A stretch of DNA of 38,160 nt, from assembly GCA_022361155.1 (NCBI GenBank), contig JAKSBK010000566.1, positions 1-38,160 on the forward strand. Reading direction: 5' to 3'. Every line of letters starts with the position of its first letter. Position 1 is the first letter of the stretch. Both the position numbers and the translations under genes were made by a program. Positions 1 through 8,800 of this stretch are shown in pieces. The notes under the pieces were generated by a model. It was given only the letters and a program-made list of their open reading frames with translations. It was not told the DNA's origin and made no database searches. This stretch comes from Pseudomonadota bacterium. GTDB taxonomy: Bacteria; Myxococcota_A; Polyangia; Polyangiales; JAKSBK01.

Positions 1-1
1 C

Positions 2-370
2 CGCTCGAAGCTAGCGGAGCTGCTGCCGTTTCGGTCCCCAGCGGCGCCCGAGGCAGCCAGCCCCCGGGAAACCCCTGATCGCGAACCTGTTCCGATGCTG
101 TTCGACGACTACGAGCAGCTGGTGCGCCACACGGGTCAAGCGATCCGCACGGACCAACGCGGCGTGCTGCCCGAGAAGCTAGCCCCGCTGGTCGAGCGAG
201 CGGGGCTGAACGCCGAGACGTTCGTCGGCTCGGTGCAACAGTACGCCCGCACGTTCTTCGGGATGGGGGGGCAGGTCGAGCGCATCCGACTGGAAGGCGC
301 CCGCCGGGGCCAGCAGCACGTCAAGGGCGTTCGGGCCGCCAGCCATCTCTACGCGCGCAACGCAGCCTGA
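2..370 (+). CDS. C-terminal part of a REP-associated (IS200-like, Y1) tyrosine transposase
   Basis: The reading frame is open from the left edge of the window and stops at 368-370, so only the C-terminal part (about 122 residues) is visible. It reads RSKLAELLPF, a Pro/Ala-rich stretch, then MLFDDYEQLVRHTGQAIR followed by TDQRGVLPEKLAPLVERAGL. This resembles, from memory, the conserved tail of transposases related to IS200/REP-associated elements (typically 'DYLELVDWTGRAIREDKRG...P.ILERLG.'). That family cuts and joins single-stranded DNA at palindromic repeats with a catalytic Tyr and an HUH motif. Both lie upstream of what is visible, so activity cannot be judged. An ATG at 95 lies inside the conserved tail and is probably not the true start. 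Repeats follow immediately downstream. The family assignment rests on the tail only. Confidence 0.6.
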   Translation, partial: RSKLAELLPFRSPAAPEAASPRETPDREPVPMLFDDYEQLVRHTGQAIRTDQRGVLPEKLAPLVERAGLNAETFVGSVQQYARTFFGMGGQVERIRLEGARRGQQHVKGVRAASHLYARNAA

Positions 371-470
371 GCGAACACCTGCTTGGCCACGACCCTCCCG
401 CCGGGGAGCCGAGAGCATCGGAGCACGCAGGTGGGGTCCGCGCGAAAATTTGCCTTCCCCCTCGAAACGT

Positions 471-584
471 ACTCAGCCGTGTTGAAGCGCAGCAGAGGGT
501 GGAATTGCACGCGGCGTCTCTGTGCCACTCAGCCGTGTTGAAGCGCAGCAGAGGGTGGAATTGCACACGGCGTCTCTGTGCCAC
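471..584. repeat. 56-bp tandem direct repeat, two copies
   Basis: Two head-to-tail copies, 471-526 and 527-582, begin ACTCAGCCGTGTTGAAGCGC and end GCGTCTCTGTGCC. They differ at one base that I can see (GCACGCGG against GCACACGG). There are only two copies and no spacers, so it is not a CRISPR. The near identity points to recent duplication. It lies 100 bp after the transposase fragment, but I see no strong palindrome inside the unit that would make it a classical REP. Confidence 0.85.
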
Positions 585-624
585 CGCAAGATGGATGTCC
601 TGAACTTACTTCCTGAACTTACTG

Positions 625-653
625 CTGGATTCCCACTTTCGCGAGAATGACAC
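625..653. repeat. dRS3-like short inverted repeat
   Basis: The sequence CTGGATTCCCACTTTCGCG followed by AGAATGACAC closely resembles the widespread dispersed element CTGGATTCCCGCTTTCGCG-GGAATGAC found in many proteobacteria. It has imperfect arms around TTTCGCG. Such copies are often dispersed in spacers and associated with mobile DNA. The identification is by pattern memory; the arms are visible directly. Confidence 0.5.
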
Positions 654-677
654 AATTACACGAGACTACGAGGTTTT

Positions 678-705
678 GAGACAGAGCCTAGTGAGACAAA
701 GCCTA
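678..705. repeat. 15-bp tandem repeat across the kinase stop codon
   Basis: GAGACAGAGCCTA (678-690) and GAGACAAAGCCTA (693-705) form two copies with a 15-bp period. The second copy contains the complement of the kinase stop codon (703-705). On the minus strand the duplication therefore places a second in-frame TAG 15 bases after the first (688-690). Confidence 0.7.
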
Positions 706-2469
706 GTAGTCGAGCTTGCGCAGCAGCTTCGTGTTGGACCGCTTGCGGTAGCGGCGCTTCCTGTTCGGACGAGGGTCTCGTGCGGGCGGGGTGGTCCGGG
801 TTGCGACCGTGGGGGTTGCGGTGGGGGCTGGTGCGGGATCGTCGCTGACGGCGAGCGGTGCCTGCGGCAAGATCCCGAGCTCCCATGGTGGAGGCGTGTC
901 TTGCGCTTGGTCCTCGGGAGCTTCGGTCGCGGCGGCCGCCTGTGTGTCCGGCGCCTCGGACCTGCTGGGTGTCGGACGCGGCGCCTTCGCGACGACGTTC
1001 TCGGGGGCCGCCGACTGCGGTTGCGCCGGGTGCGACGTGGTTCCCTGGCGGCCGGTGGTGGCGGAAAGGGCCACCGCAGGCCGTGGTGCGGTCGCTTGCT
1101 CGCTGTGCGCGGCCCGCTGCGACGCGCTGGCCTCGTCAGCAGCGGGACCACGCAACGCAGCCAGCGCGAGCAACGCCACGCCGGCAACAAGCAAAAGGGC
1201 GGCGGCCGCACGCTGGCTGCGGAGCTGCGGCGCGGACGCCAGGTGCGCGAAGTGGCCGCGCAGGTAAGCGGGCAGCGGCTTCAGGCGCTTCGCGAGCACA
1301 TCGACCAACGGGTCGCGTGGGTGCGAGTCCAGGTCGGGTCTTGGGATCGGCTGTGTGACGATGTCGTCCTCGGTGCCGGTCTCGAGCGTCTGTGCGGGAT
1401 CGAGCGGCGTTGTAGCGTTGCGGCTCGAAGCACTGCTGCGCAGTGCGCCAAAGTGCGAATCGCCGGGACCACCGGGGCCGGTAAGATCAGGCAGCGTGGG
1501 GATGAGCGGCACTTCGACCTTGGCTGGAAAGGTCGAGCGCATGGGGCGCGGAAGAATCGATAGCGTATGCACGATGCCGGCGTCCGTGGTGCCCTCGGCA
1601 GCGTCGAGGAGCGCCTGCTGCATCTGGATCGCAGTTTGAAAACGGTCCTCGGGCCGGCGCTGCATCGCACGTGTCACGACATGACATAGCGCAGATCCGA
1701 TTTCGGGGCGCATGGCTCCGATAGGCTCGGCATGGCCCGTGACGATCATGAGGATAAGGTCGCCAATGTTCTCGGAGTCGAACGGCAACCGTCCCGTGAG
1801 CGCCTCGTAGAGTATGACCCCCATGGCGTAGATGTCGCTGCGCGCGTCGATACGGCGCAGGCCGCGCGCCTGCTCAGGCGACATGTACTGTGGCGTGCCG
1901 ACGATGACGCCTTCGCGGGTGGTGAGGGGCGAGCGATGGGTCTTGCGCCGTTGCCCGTCGTCTCCTTCCTCTGCGATCATGCTGCGCGAAATGCCGAAAT
2001 CGAGCAGCTTGGGGTAAGCGCCATCGGGGGCGTCGACCAGGAAGACGTTTTCGGGTTTGAGGTCGCGGTGCACGATGCCCGCGTCGTGCACTGCCGCCAG
2101 GCCCCGCAGCGCCAGGCCCGCCACGCGCACGAGCTCGTCCACCGACAGCGCCGGCTCTCGGTCCATCCGGTCGGCGAGGGTCTCCCCCTGCAGCAGCGAC
2201 ATCACCATGAAAGGCTGGCCCCACTCGGACACACCGAAGTCCAGAATGTCCACCACGTTGCGGTGCTCGATGGCTGCGGCCAGGCGCGCCTCCCGCAGAA
2301 AGCGCTTGGCCTGGAGCTCTGCGTTGGAACCGTGCGTGTAGAGGAACTTGATCGCTACTGGACGTTCGAGCGACAGCTGCGTCGCATCCCAAACGCAACC
2401 CATGCCGCCGTCACCGATCTGGCTCTCCAGCCGATAGCGGTCGACGATCACTGAGCCTCGCTTCAGCAT
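703..2469 (-). CDS. Membrane-anchored Hanks-type serine/threonine protein kinase
   Basis: This 588-residue protein phosphorylates Ser/Thr on target proteins. The kinase domain covers roughly residues 10-290. Visible motifs are the Gly-rich loop IGDGGMGCVW (18-27), the ATP lysine in VAIKF (K41), an Arg/Glu helix with E60, the catalytic loop HRDLKPEN (134-141, D136), DFG (157-159), SPE (197-199) and SDIYAMG (211-217). HRD carries Arg, as in kinases activated through their loop. A Pro/Ser-rich linker follows. A single membrane segment, AAAALLLVAGVALLALAAL, lies at 421-439. The roughly 150-residue C-terminal part outside the membrane is Ala/Pro-rich, low in complexity and without a recognised sensor domain, ending in a basic tail (RPNRKRRYRKR). 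It is divergent from a secreted TPR protein, a common Myxococcota arrangement. The substrate cannot be told. Confidence 0.93.
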   Translation of the reverse strand: MLKRGSVIVDRYRLESQIGDGGMGCVWDATQLSLERPVAIKFLYTHGSNAELQAKRFLREARLAAAIEHRNVVDILDFGVSEWGQPFMVMSLLQGETLADRMDREPALSVDELVRVAGLALRGLAAVHDAGIVHRDLKPENVFLVDAPDGAYPKLLDFGISRSMIAEEGDDGQRRKTHRSPLTTREGVIVGTPQYMSPEQARGLRRIDARSDIYAMGVILYEALTGRLPFDSENIGDLILMIVTGHAEPIGAMRPEIGSALCHVVTRAMQRRPEDRFQTAIQMQQALLDAAEGTTDAGIVHTLSILPRPMRSTFPAKVEVPLIPTLPDLTGPGGPGDSHFGALRSSASSRNATTPLDPAQTLETGTEDDIVTQPIPRPDLDSHPRDPLVDVLAKRLKPLPAYLRGHFAHLASAPQLRSQRAAAALLLVAGVALLALAALRGPAADEASASQRAAHSEQATAPRPAVALSATTGRQGTTSHPAQPQSAAPENVVAKAPRPTPSRSEAPDTQAAAATEAPEDQAQDTPPPWELGILPQAPLAVSDDPAPAPTATPTVATRTTPPARDPRPNRKRRYRKRSNTKLLRKLDY

Positions 2470-2571
2470 AGGTCTCGTCCACGGTTAACGGATGAGAGCC
2501 CGGCGGACTGGAGGGGAGGCGCGGCGGGGAACGTAAAGGGTTCTCGCGGTCGGCCGTAGACCACAGGAGGC

Positions 2572-3540
2572 ATGTCCGGACCGCTGGCGGCACCCCATGA
2601 AGCGCTGCGCGCCCGCCCAGCGCGTGGCGGCAAGGCCGTCGTTCTGTGCGCCTTGTTGGCGCTGTACGAGGGGCCCGCCCGGGCCGAGCCCCCGGCGCAG
2701 CCCGCAGCTCCGGCCGGCGCCCCGGACGCCGGCGCCCCGGCGAGCAGCGTCAAGGTCTCCGGGGTGGTTTCCGCACCCGCGCAGGGATCGCCCGCGCGCT
2801 CCGGCGCCAAGACGTCCGAGCGATCGGGAAACACCGCGGCTGCCCGCGAGCTGTTTCGGGACGGGGTCGCTCACGCCGATGCGGGGAGGTGGGGAAAGGC
2901 CGCCGAGCGTTTTCGGCGCTCCCTGTCCCTGCGTGCTTCCGACGTTGTGACCTACAATCTCTCGGCGGCGCTGGTCGAGCTCGGTAGCTTGACGGAGGCC
3001 TCGGAGTTGTTGCGCACGATCCATACGGCGGCCGAGGATCCCGGCGTTCGTCGCGCCGCGGACGATCTGCTGCAGCGCGTGCTGCCCGGGCTGGCCTCCT
3101 TGACCTTTGCTCCGGGTGAAGCGGTGAACGGGCTCGCGGTTCTGCTCGACGGCAGAAGGTTGTCGGGGGCGCAGTTGGATGCGGCCGTTGCCGTGGATCC
3201 AGGGTCACACCGGTTTCTGATCGAACGTCACGGTCACCTGCTGGCGGCCGGTGAAGTCCGTTTGGCGGAGGGCGAGGCAAGGGAGATCCTGCTGCCCGCC
3301 CACACGCACATACCTTCACCCCTAGAGGTTGCGCGGGCCGCCTGCCGGGCCCAGGACGATGCGCACTGGAACGGGCAGGGAGCGTCGCTGGTCGAGAGCG
3401 GATGGTTCTGGCTGGGCGCGGGGACTGTGGTCGCTACCCTCGCCGTGGTGGTCATGTTCGCGTCGCGGAGAGCCGATAGCGGTCCGGCCAGCATGCCGGC
3501 TGCGCCCGCGGCCGAGCTGCCGGTGGTGGCTGCGCCCTGA
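2572..3540 (+). CDS. Secreted or membrane TPR-type protein with C-terminal transmembrane segment
   Basis: The 322-residue protein opens with a basic stretch and a hydrophobic segment (AVVLCALLALYEGPARAEP) that looks like a signal peptide ending near residue 39. A Pro/Ala-rich linker follows. Residues about 87-165 are helical and TPR-like (AARELFRDGVAHADAGRW then KAAERFRRSLSLR), followed by a beta-rich part (about 170-245) reminiscent of PEGA-type domains (LDGRRLSGAQLDAAVAV, 'DPGSHRFLIERHGH'). One membrane helix, WFWLGAGTVVATLAVVVMF, lies near residues 282-300. This TPR-plus-PEGA-like layout is common next to Ser/Thr kinases in Myxococcota. The start is not certain: AGGAGG (2565-2570) is only one base from this ATG, closer than usual. 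The specific function is unknown. Confidence 0.75.
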   Translation: MSGPLAAPHEALRARPARGGKAVVLCALLALYEGPARAEPPAQPAAPAGAPDAGAPASSVKVSGVVSAPAQGSPARSGAKTSERSGNTAAARELFRDGVAHADAGRWGKAAERFRRSLSLRASDVVTYNLSAALVELGSLTEASELLRTIHTAAEDPGVRRAADDLLQRVLPGLASLTFAPGEAVNGLAVLLDGRRLSGAQLDAAVAVDPGSHRFLIERHGHLLAAGEVRLAEGEAREILLPAHTHIPSPLEVARAACRAQDDAHWNGQGASLVESGWFWLGAGTVVATLAVVVMFASRRADSGPASMPAAPAAELPVVAAP

Positions 3541-3548
3541 CCCGTCCC

Positions 3549-4142
3549 TCACGGGGCCGCAGTGTCAGCCGTTCCGGTGCGACCGATCAAGGAGGCGACT
3601 CGCGCCTCCTGGGTCAGCACAACGAAATACGTGGACGTACAAACCTTGGCTGGGAGCCTGGCACGACGCACGACCGTTCCCTCCAGAAACTCACCACCAC
3701 CCACCGGGATGAAGTCGCCTTCGAACTCGTCTTCTACCATGGTCATCTTGTGCTTTACTGAAATCCTACATCCCTGCCGACCAACCGTGGTGATCGCGAC
3801 GTTTCGACCCAGGCTCTGCTGGATCGTGTCTCCGAGATCGAGCTCCAACTTGCCGTAGTCGGCGTGCGGCGGGCAATCGCCGTCCAGCACGAAGAACGAT
3901 GGAAAGTAGGTTCCCGGGAAAAAGCTGCAGTGGTCACCATCGAGCCGGCCAACGCAGGCTCCGACCAGCACGAGGCAACACAACAGCGCCACACGCAGCG
4001 CAGCGCCAAGACACGGCGCTGCACGCGGTGTGCGGCCAGGGCACGACGCGCCTGGCACACGCCGATCGAAATACGGCGAGGCGCTCTTCGGTTTCTTGAT
4101 GGGGTGGGTCACGTTGCCAGCATACACTCCCCGGTTCCTCAA
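3549..4142 (-). CDS. Small predicted lipoprotein of unknown function
   Basis: The frame encodes up to 197 residues. A hydrophobic stretch VALLCCLVLVGAC ends in a lipobox (LVGAC, Cys 63 of the long form), so the mature protein is probably lipid-anchored. The mature part is about 135 residues, with Cys residues in GDHCSFFPGTYF, GDCPPHADYG, GRQGCRISVKH and AKVCTSTYF, suggesting disulfides. No family was recognised. The start is uncertain: the longest form begins at a TTG (4142), and GTG codons at 4127, 4112 and 4058 are possible. GTG 4058 gives a 34-residue signal, closer to normal. It lies 28 bp downstream of chorismate synthase on the same strand and may be co-transcribed. Its 3' end is 8 bp from the convergent TPR gene. 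Confidence 0.65.
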   Translation of the reverse strand: MRNRGVYAGNVTHPIKKPKSASPYFDRRVPGASCPGRTPRAAPCLGAALRVALLCCLVLVGACVGRLDGDHCSFFPGTYFPSFFVLDGDCPPHADYGKLELDLGDTIQQSLGRNVAITTVGRQGCRISVKHKMTMVEDEFEGDFIPVGGGEFLEGTVVRRARLPAKVCTSTYFVVLTQEARVASLIGRTGTADTAAP

Positions 4143-4170
4143 ATGGGGCCGGTAGTCCGTTCGGCTCCCG

Positions 4171-5286
4171 TTACGTCTCCGCCGGGCCCTCCTTCAGGCG
4201 GAGAAGCACGTCCAGCGCGTGCTGGCGCAGCCAATGGTCAGCGAGTACGAGCAGCACCATTGCTTCCACCATGGGCACGGCCCGTGGCAGCACGCACGGG
4301 TCGTGCCGGCCACGGGCCTGCAGAGTTACCGGCCTGTTGTGACGGTCCACGGTCTGTTGTGCCTGGGAGATCGTGGCCGTGGGCTTGAAGGCAGCCCGCA
4401 ATACGATGGGCTCACTGTTGCTGATGCCACCTTGAATGCCGCCGGACCGGTTGCTGGGGGTCCGCGGCTGCCCGTGCGTACCGGGCACGAAAGCGTCGTT
4501 GTGCTCGCTGCCGCGTAGCTGGGTGCCGGCGAAGCCGCTGCCTACCTCGAAGCCCTTGCAAGCGGGCAGCGACAGCAGCGCCTTTGCCAGATCGGCCTCG
4601 AGCTTGTCGAAGACGGGCTCTCCCAGGCCCGGCGGGACGCCCCGCGCGGCGCACTCGACGACGCCACCCAGGGAATCCTGCTGGCGCTTGGCCTCCTCGA
4701 TGCGCTCGATCATGTCCTTTGCGACGATCGGATCCGGGCAGCGCACCGGGGTTGCCTCGACCTCCTGAGCCTGCACCTGGCCGGGATGCACATTCGCCTC
4801 GAGCCCATGGATGCTGCGAACCCAGGCAACGACCTCGACGCCTGCCGCGCAACGCAGCAGTTTCCTCGCTACGGCGCCCGCCGCCACGCGCCCGATGGTT
4901 TCGCGCGCGCTCGCGCGCCCGCCTCCCTGCCAGTTGCGGATGCCGTACTTGGCCTGCGTGGTGTAATCCGCGTGGGAGGGTCGGTACAGGTCCTTGATCG
5001 GCTCGTACGCTTGTGGCCGGGCGTCCTGGTTGCGCACGAGCATGGCGATGGGGCTTCCCAGTGTCAGCCCCTCGAAAAGGCCGGATAGGATCTCGACCCG
5101 ATCCGCTTCGCGCCGCGGGGTCGTCAGTCCGCTCTGTCCGGGGCGCCGGCGATCCAGGTCCGCCTGGATCTCCTGCGCGTCGAGCGCCAGTCGGGCCGGG
5201 CAGCCGTCGACGATCACACCAACCCCGCCACCGTGCGACTCACCGAAGGTCGTTGCGCGAAACAAATGACCGATGCTGCTTGCCAC
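4171..5286 (-). CDS. aroC: Chorismate synthase
   Basis: This enzyme converts 5-enolpyruvylshikimate 3-phosphate to chorismate, the last shikimate step, using reduced FMN in the cytoplasm. I start at GTG 5286 because GGAGG (complement of 5291-5295) lies just upstream and the protein then begins [19 protein letters not shown], as in the family. An ATG 45 bases further upstream would add residues with no family counterpart. The 371-residue length is normal. Signatures are FGESHG (14-19, His18 catalytic), RRRPGQS (46-52), [15 protein letters not shown] (101-115), [18 protein letters not shown] (121-138), [14 protein letters not shown] and, near the end, [25 protein letters not shown] is RPSHADYT here, a minor change. 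A 577-bp spacer separates it from the next gene, so it probably has its own promoter. Confidence 0.97.
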   Translation of the reverse strand: MASSIGHLFRATTFGESHGGGVGVIVDGCPARLALDAQEIQADLDRRRPGQSGLTTPRREADRVEILSGLFEGLTLGSPIAMLVRNQDARPQAYEPIKDLYRPSHADYTTQAKYGIRNWQGGGRASARETIGRVAAGAVARKLLRCAAGVEVVAWVRSIHGLEANVHPGQVQAQEVEATPVRCPDPIVAKDMIERIEEAKRQQDSLGGVVECAARGVPPGLGEPVFDKLEADLAKALLSLPACKGFEVGSGFAGTQLRGSEHNDAFVPGTHGQPRTPSNRSGGIQGGISNSEPIVLRAAFKPTATISQAQQTVDRHNRPVTLQARGRHDPCVLPRAVPMVEAMVLLVLADHWLRQHALDVLLRLKEGPAET

Positions 5287-5863
5287 AAACCCTCCTGCCG
5301 TTGCGGGCGCGAGTATGCGGCAGGGCGTCACCCTGCGCCAGCAGACCTCACGGCCCCTGCGGCGGGCCCACCTTCAAATGCCGCTGGTGGAAGCTCGAAT
5401 CTTCGCATCGTGCGCGGGTTGCGAGGCGGCTGCTTCGGGGCTCGGTGAAAAAAAAGCACAAACCTCTTCCATTTTTGTTTCAAATCGGCACACTCATTCT
5501 CGACTAGCCGGGGCCGAAATATGATTCGAATGGGTTCGTGGGGTGTCCACCCTGCTCGAGGGCTGTATAGGTCGTGCACACACGTGTGCCGGATGCCTCC
5601 GTTACGGGATGTGGTAACCGCGCGCACCGTTGCAACCGTTCTCTGGTGTTACCGGGTGGGGCACCGTTTACGCAGCGGGCATTCAAGCCGGTCCGGCGTT
5701 GCCGCGGGCCTGCGGGTAGGCCGCTGGCGTGAACAGACACCTATGCACTGGCGTGAACAGACACCTATGCCTTGGTGTGAGCGGACACCTATGCAGCTGC
5801 GAGATGAAACGGATTCAACTACCCCCCAATAGGATCGTCACAGCGACTCAGGAGACAAAGCTT
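5287..5863. other. Long divergent spacer between aroC and the Ig-repeat lipoprotein
   Basis: This spacer should hold the promoters of both divergent genes. It has an unusually AT-rich patch for this window at about 5448-5530 (eight A residues in a row, then TTTTTGTTTC), plausibly the aroC promoter region, though no clean -35/-10 pair was found. It also contains the 10-bp palindrome CACACGTGTG (5579-5588) and a three-copy 24-bp tandem repeat (5724-5795). The open frame reading through the repeat into the lipoprotein is unlikely to be translated from 5729. Confidence 0.5.
5724..5795. repeat. 24-bp tandem repeat, three copies, upstream of the Ig-repeat gene
   Basis: Three adjacent 24-bp units begin at 5724, 5748 and 5772. 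The core is TGGCGTGAACAGACACCTAT; the third unit is diverged (GGTGTGAGCGGACACCTATG). No gap separates the units. The last unit ends 68 bp before the ATG at 5864, a position suitable for a repeated protein-binding site. It could also be the relic of a transposon end, since some IS families carry repeated transposase-binding motifs there. Neither role can be shown from sequence. Confidence 0.8.
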
Positions 5864-8800
5864 ATGCGTATACGGAAGGATTGGCGGATCGGGACCCTGG
5901 CTTGCGCGCTGGCGCTTTCAGGCTCCCTGGCGGGCTGTAGCTGCGACGACGATGGGCGGGATCCCCTCCCGGCGCCCCCACTTGCCGAGCTCGAGTCCAT
6001 CGAGGTGAGTCCCGTCTCCGGCAGCTTGGAGATCGGCAGCCCCGAGAGCATTCAGCTGACGGTGACGGGCAACTTCGAAGACGGCATGAGGATCGACGTG
6101 ACTGCCATGGCCATGTGGGCATCGTCCGATCCGAACATCGTGAACGTCAGTCCAACCGGTGTGGTCGCGCCCGGCACATCGCCCGGCGTGGCGGACGTGG
6201 TGGCAACCGTGGTGCGCCTCGGCGACAACATGCCTCTCACGTCGCAGGCCACCATCACCGTCACGGACAGGCCCCAGGTGGATGAGGTCCAGATCAGCCC
6301 ACCGGACCAGGTGATCGCCGTCGGCACGTCGGCGAATTTCACTGCGACCGCCATCTATACAGACGGGACCAACCGTTCCGTCACCGGGATCGCGCAGTGG
6401 CTTTCGAGCGACCCGAGCGTGGCGGTTCCGGACCCTGTGGTTTCGGGCCGTTTCAACGGCGTCGCGCCCGGCATGGCAATGGTGACCGCCATGGATCCGA
6501 GCGGCGTGATGGGCACGGCCCTTCTTACCGTGAAGGCGCCGATGCTGCTGGCGATCGAGGTGACGTACAGGACACCGGGGACGACCAGCGTCCTGCCGGG
6601 CACGACCGCTCAACTCGTGGCGACCGGGATCTACGACGACGCTTCCCGGCAAGAGATCACCAACGACGTCATGTGGGCGAGCGAGCAGACCGGCATCGCC
6701 ACCGTGGATGCCGACGGAGTGGTCATGGGTGTCGCCTCCGGTACCGTCAACATCACGGCTACGCTGGGTGACCAGACCGGCATGCTGACCGTAGTAGTCG
6801 CCGACGCGGTGCCCCTTTCGCTCAGCCTAACTCCGGCCACGGCCACCGTGCCGGTCAACGGAACCGTGAGCCTGATGGCGACGGCCACGTTCTCCGACAA
6901 CACGGCAGCTGACGTGACCACACAGACCATGTGGGCGAGCTCCGACGAGAGCAAGGCTACGGTTGCGGCGGGGCAGGTGCTCGGCAAGGCAAAGACCGAC
7001 GCCGGGGCACCGGCGACGATCACCGCTACCTACACACGCGGCGGCGAGACCGTCGTGGCGACGGCGGCGATCGTGGTGACCGCCTCGCCCACGCGCCTGG
7101 AGGTGACGCCGGCCGCACCGCCGGTGCTGGCCAAGGGCCTGACGCAGAACTTCAGGGCCACGATGCACTACAGCGATGGCTCCACCGTGGACGTGACCTC
7201 GGATGCCAACGTCACCTGGACGAGCTCCAACGAGGCCGCGGCCACGGTCTCGAATGCCGCCGGGAACAAGGGTCAGGTTGAAGCGGTAGCCGACGGCGTG
7301 ACCCAGATCACAGCCAGCTTCAACGACCGCATGGGCACGATGATAGCCTCGTTGCCCGTCGCTCTGCGGACAAGCGATGCTGCGGTGACGAGCATCGAGG
7401 TGTCGCCAGCTTCAGAGAGTGTTCCAGCTACGCTCAAGGTGGCGTACCGGGCAGTGGGCACCTTCAGCGACAGCAGCACCAGAGACATCACCGCGGAAGT
7501 CACGTGGAGCAGCAGCGCGTCCACCGTGGTCAGCATCTCGAACGCGGAGCTGAGCCGAGGTTTGGCCGAGGCCCTTGCTGCGGGGATGGCCACCATCACC
7601 GCCACGCACCCTGGAACCGGCCAGACAGGGACCACCACGCTCACGGTCACCGGCGCCACGCTGTCCAGCATCGACGTCCAGCCGGGCTCTCAGACCATCA
7701 ACCAGGGAGAGACCCTGCAGTATACTGCCACGGGTCGCTTCTCCGACGGCAGCAGCCACGACCTGACCAACGACTCCCGCACCACCTGGAGGAGCAGCGC
7801 CGCCGCGGTGGCGACGGTTTCCACTGCAGCCGGCAGTCAAGGCTTGGCCACCGCAGTGATGTTCGGCTCGGCTACCATCCACGCCACGCGCGGCTCCATC
7901 ACGAACAGCGCGTCGCTCACCGTGGTCTCGACCGAGGTGGCCTCGATCACGGCGAGCATCGACGCTCCCACGCTGCCCGAAGGCCGTACCGGGCAGATCA
8001 GCCTGCAGGCGACCTACACCGATGGAAGCTCACGGCCCATCAGTGCCGAGCTTGCCAGCTACTCGTCGTCTGCCCCGACCATCGCGCAGGTTAGCAGCGC
8101 GGCCGGCAGCAAGGGTCTTGTTACCGGGCTCGAAGCCGGCGGGACCGGTTCGGGCAACTCGGCTTCGGCCACGATCACGGTCAGCTTCGGGGGCAAGTCG
8201 GCCAGCGTCGCGGTGGCGGTGATCGACTGCGCATTCGACGGGCTCACGGTTATCCCCGCTGGCGTCACCGTGCCCAAGGGGGTCAGCCGTCAGTTCCAGG
8301 CTCTGGCGAGCTACCCTGCCTGCGGTGCCGTCAGCTCTGGCGGAACCTACGACGTGACCGGGGCCGCTCTGTGGACCGTCAGCAACACGGCTGTGGCAAG
8401 CGTATCCAACGCCGCGGGCAGTGCGGGTCTGGCCATGGCCCTGCCGGGCGCAGCGAGCGGCGCATCGGCCACGGTAACCGCCACGCTGGGCACCCTGAGC
8501 GACTCGCAGTCTCTGACGGTCACGGGCGCGTGCGCCGAGAGCCTCACGGTGGCGCCGCTCGATCCGACGATCCCAGTGGGCGTCACCAAGCAGCTGTCGA
8601 CCTCGGTCAGCATGAGCGACGGCAGTACCACCACCACCTATCCTGGAGTCCAGTTCTCCGGGGTCAGCGGCGGGGCCGTGGATGTCACGGGTGCCATGGT
8701 GACAGGCATCGCCGCAGGCAGCGAGACGGTTACCGCCAGCATTTCGGTGGCCGACGGAGGTTGCACGGCGATCAGCGCCGAAACCACGTTCACGGTCAGC

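Larger units (their letters stand above)
371..702. other. Gene-free spacer filled with short repeats
   Basis: This spacer lies between the transposase end and the 3' end of the kinase gene, which converge on it. It holds a 56-bp tandem duplication (471-584), a 12-bp direct repeat (CCTGAACTTACT at 599-610 and 612-623), a dRS3-like inverted motif (625-653) and the start of a 15-bp tandem repeat running into the kinase stop codon. No convincing gene was seen; the short open frames on both strands are by-products of the repeats. Confidence 0.6.

Noticed and set aside
471-584. CRISPR array
   Set aside because: There are two copies without spacers. The repeats at 5724-5795 and 16541-16635 likewise have no spacers.
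676-1563. 295-residue plus-strand open frame
   Set aside because: It is antisense to the C-terminal, low-complexity part of the kinase.
5579-5588. Palindrome CACACGTGTG as an operator
   Set aside because: A ten-base palindrome of this kind is expected by chance in a window of this size, and it is not repeated nearby.
5729-5863. N-terminal extension of the Ig-repeat lipoprotein from ATG 5729
   Set aside because: It encodes only the translated 24-bp repeat, lacks a ribosome site, and would bury the lipoprotein signal.
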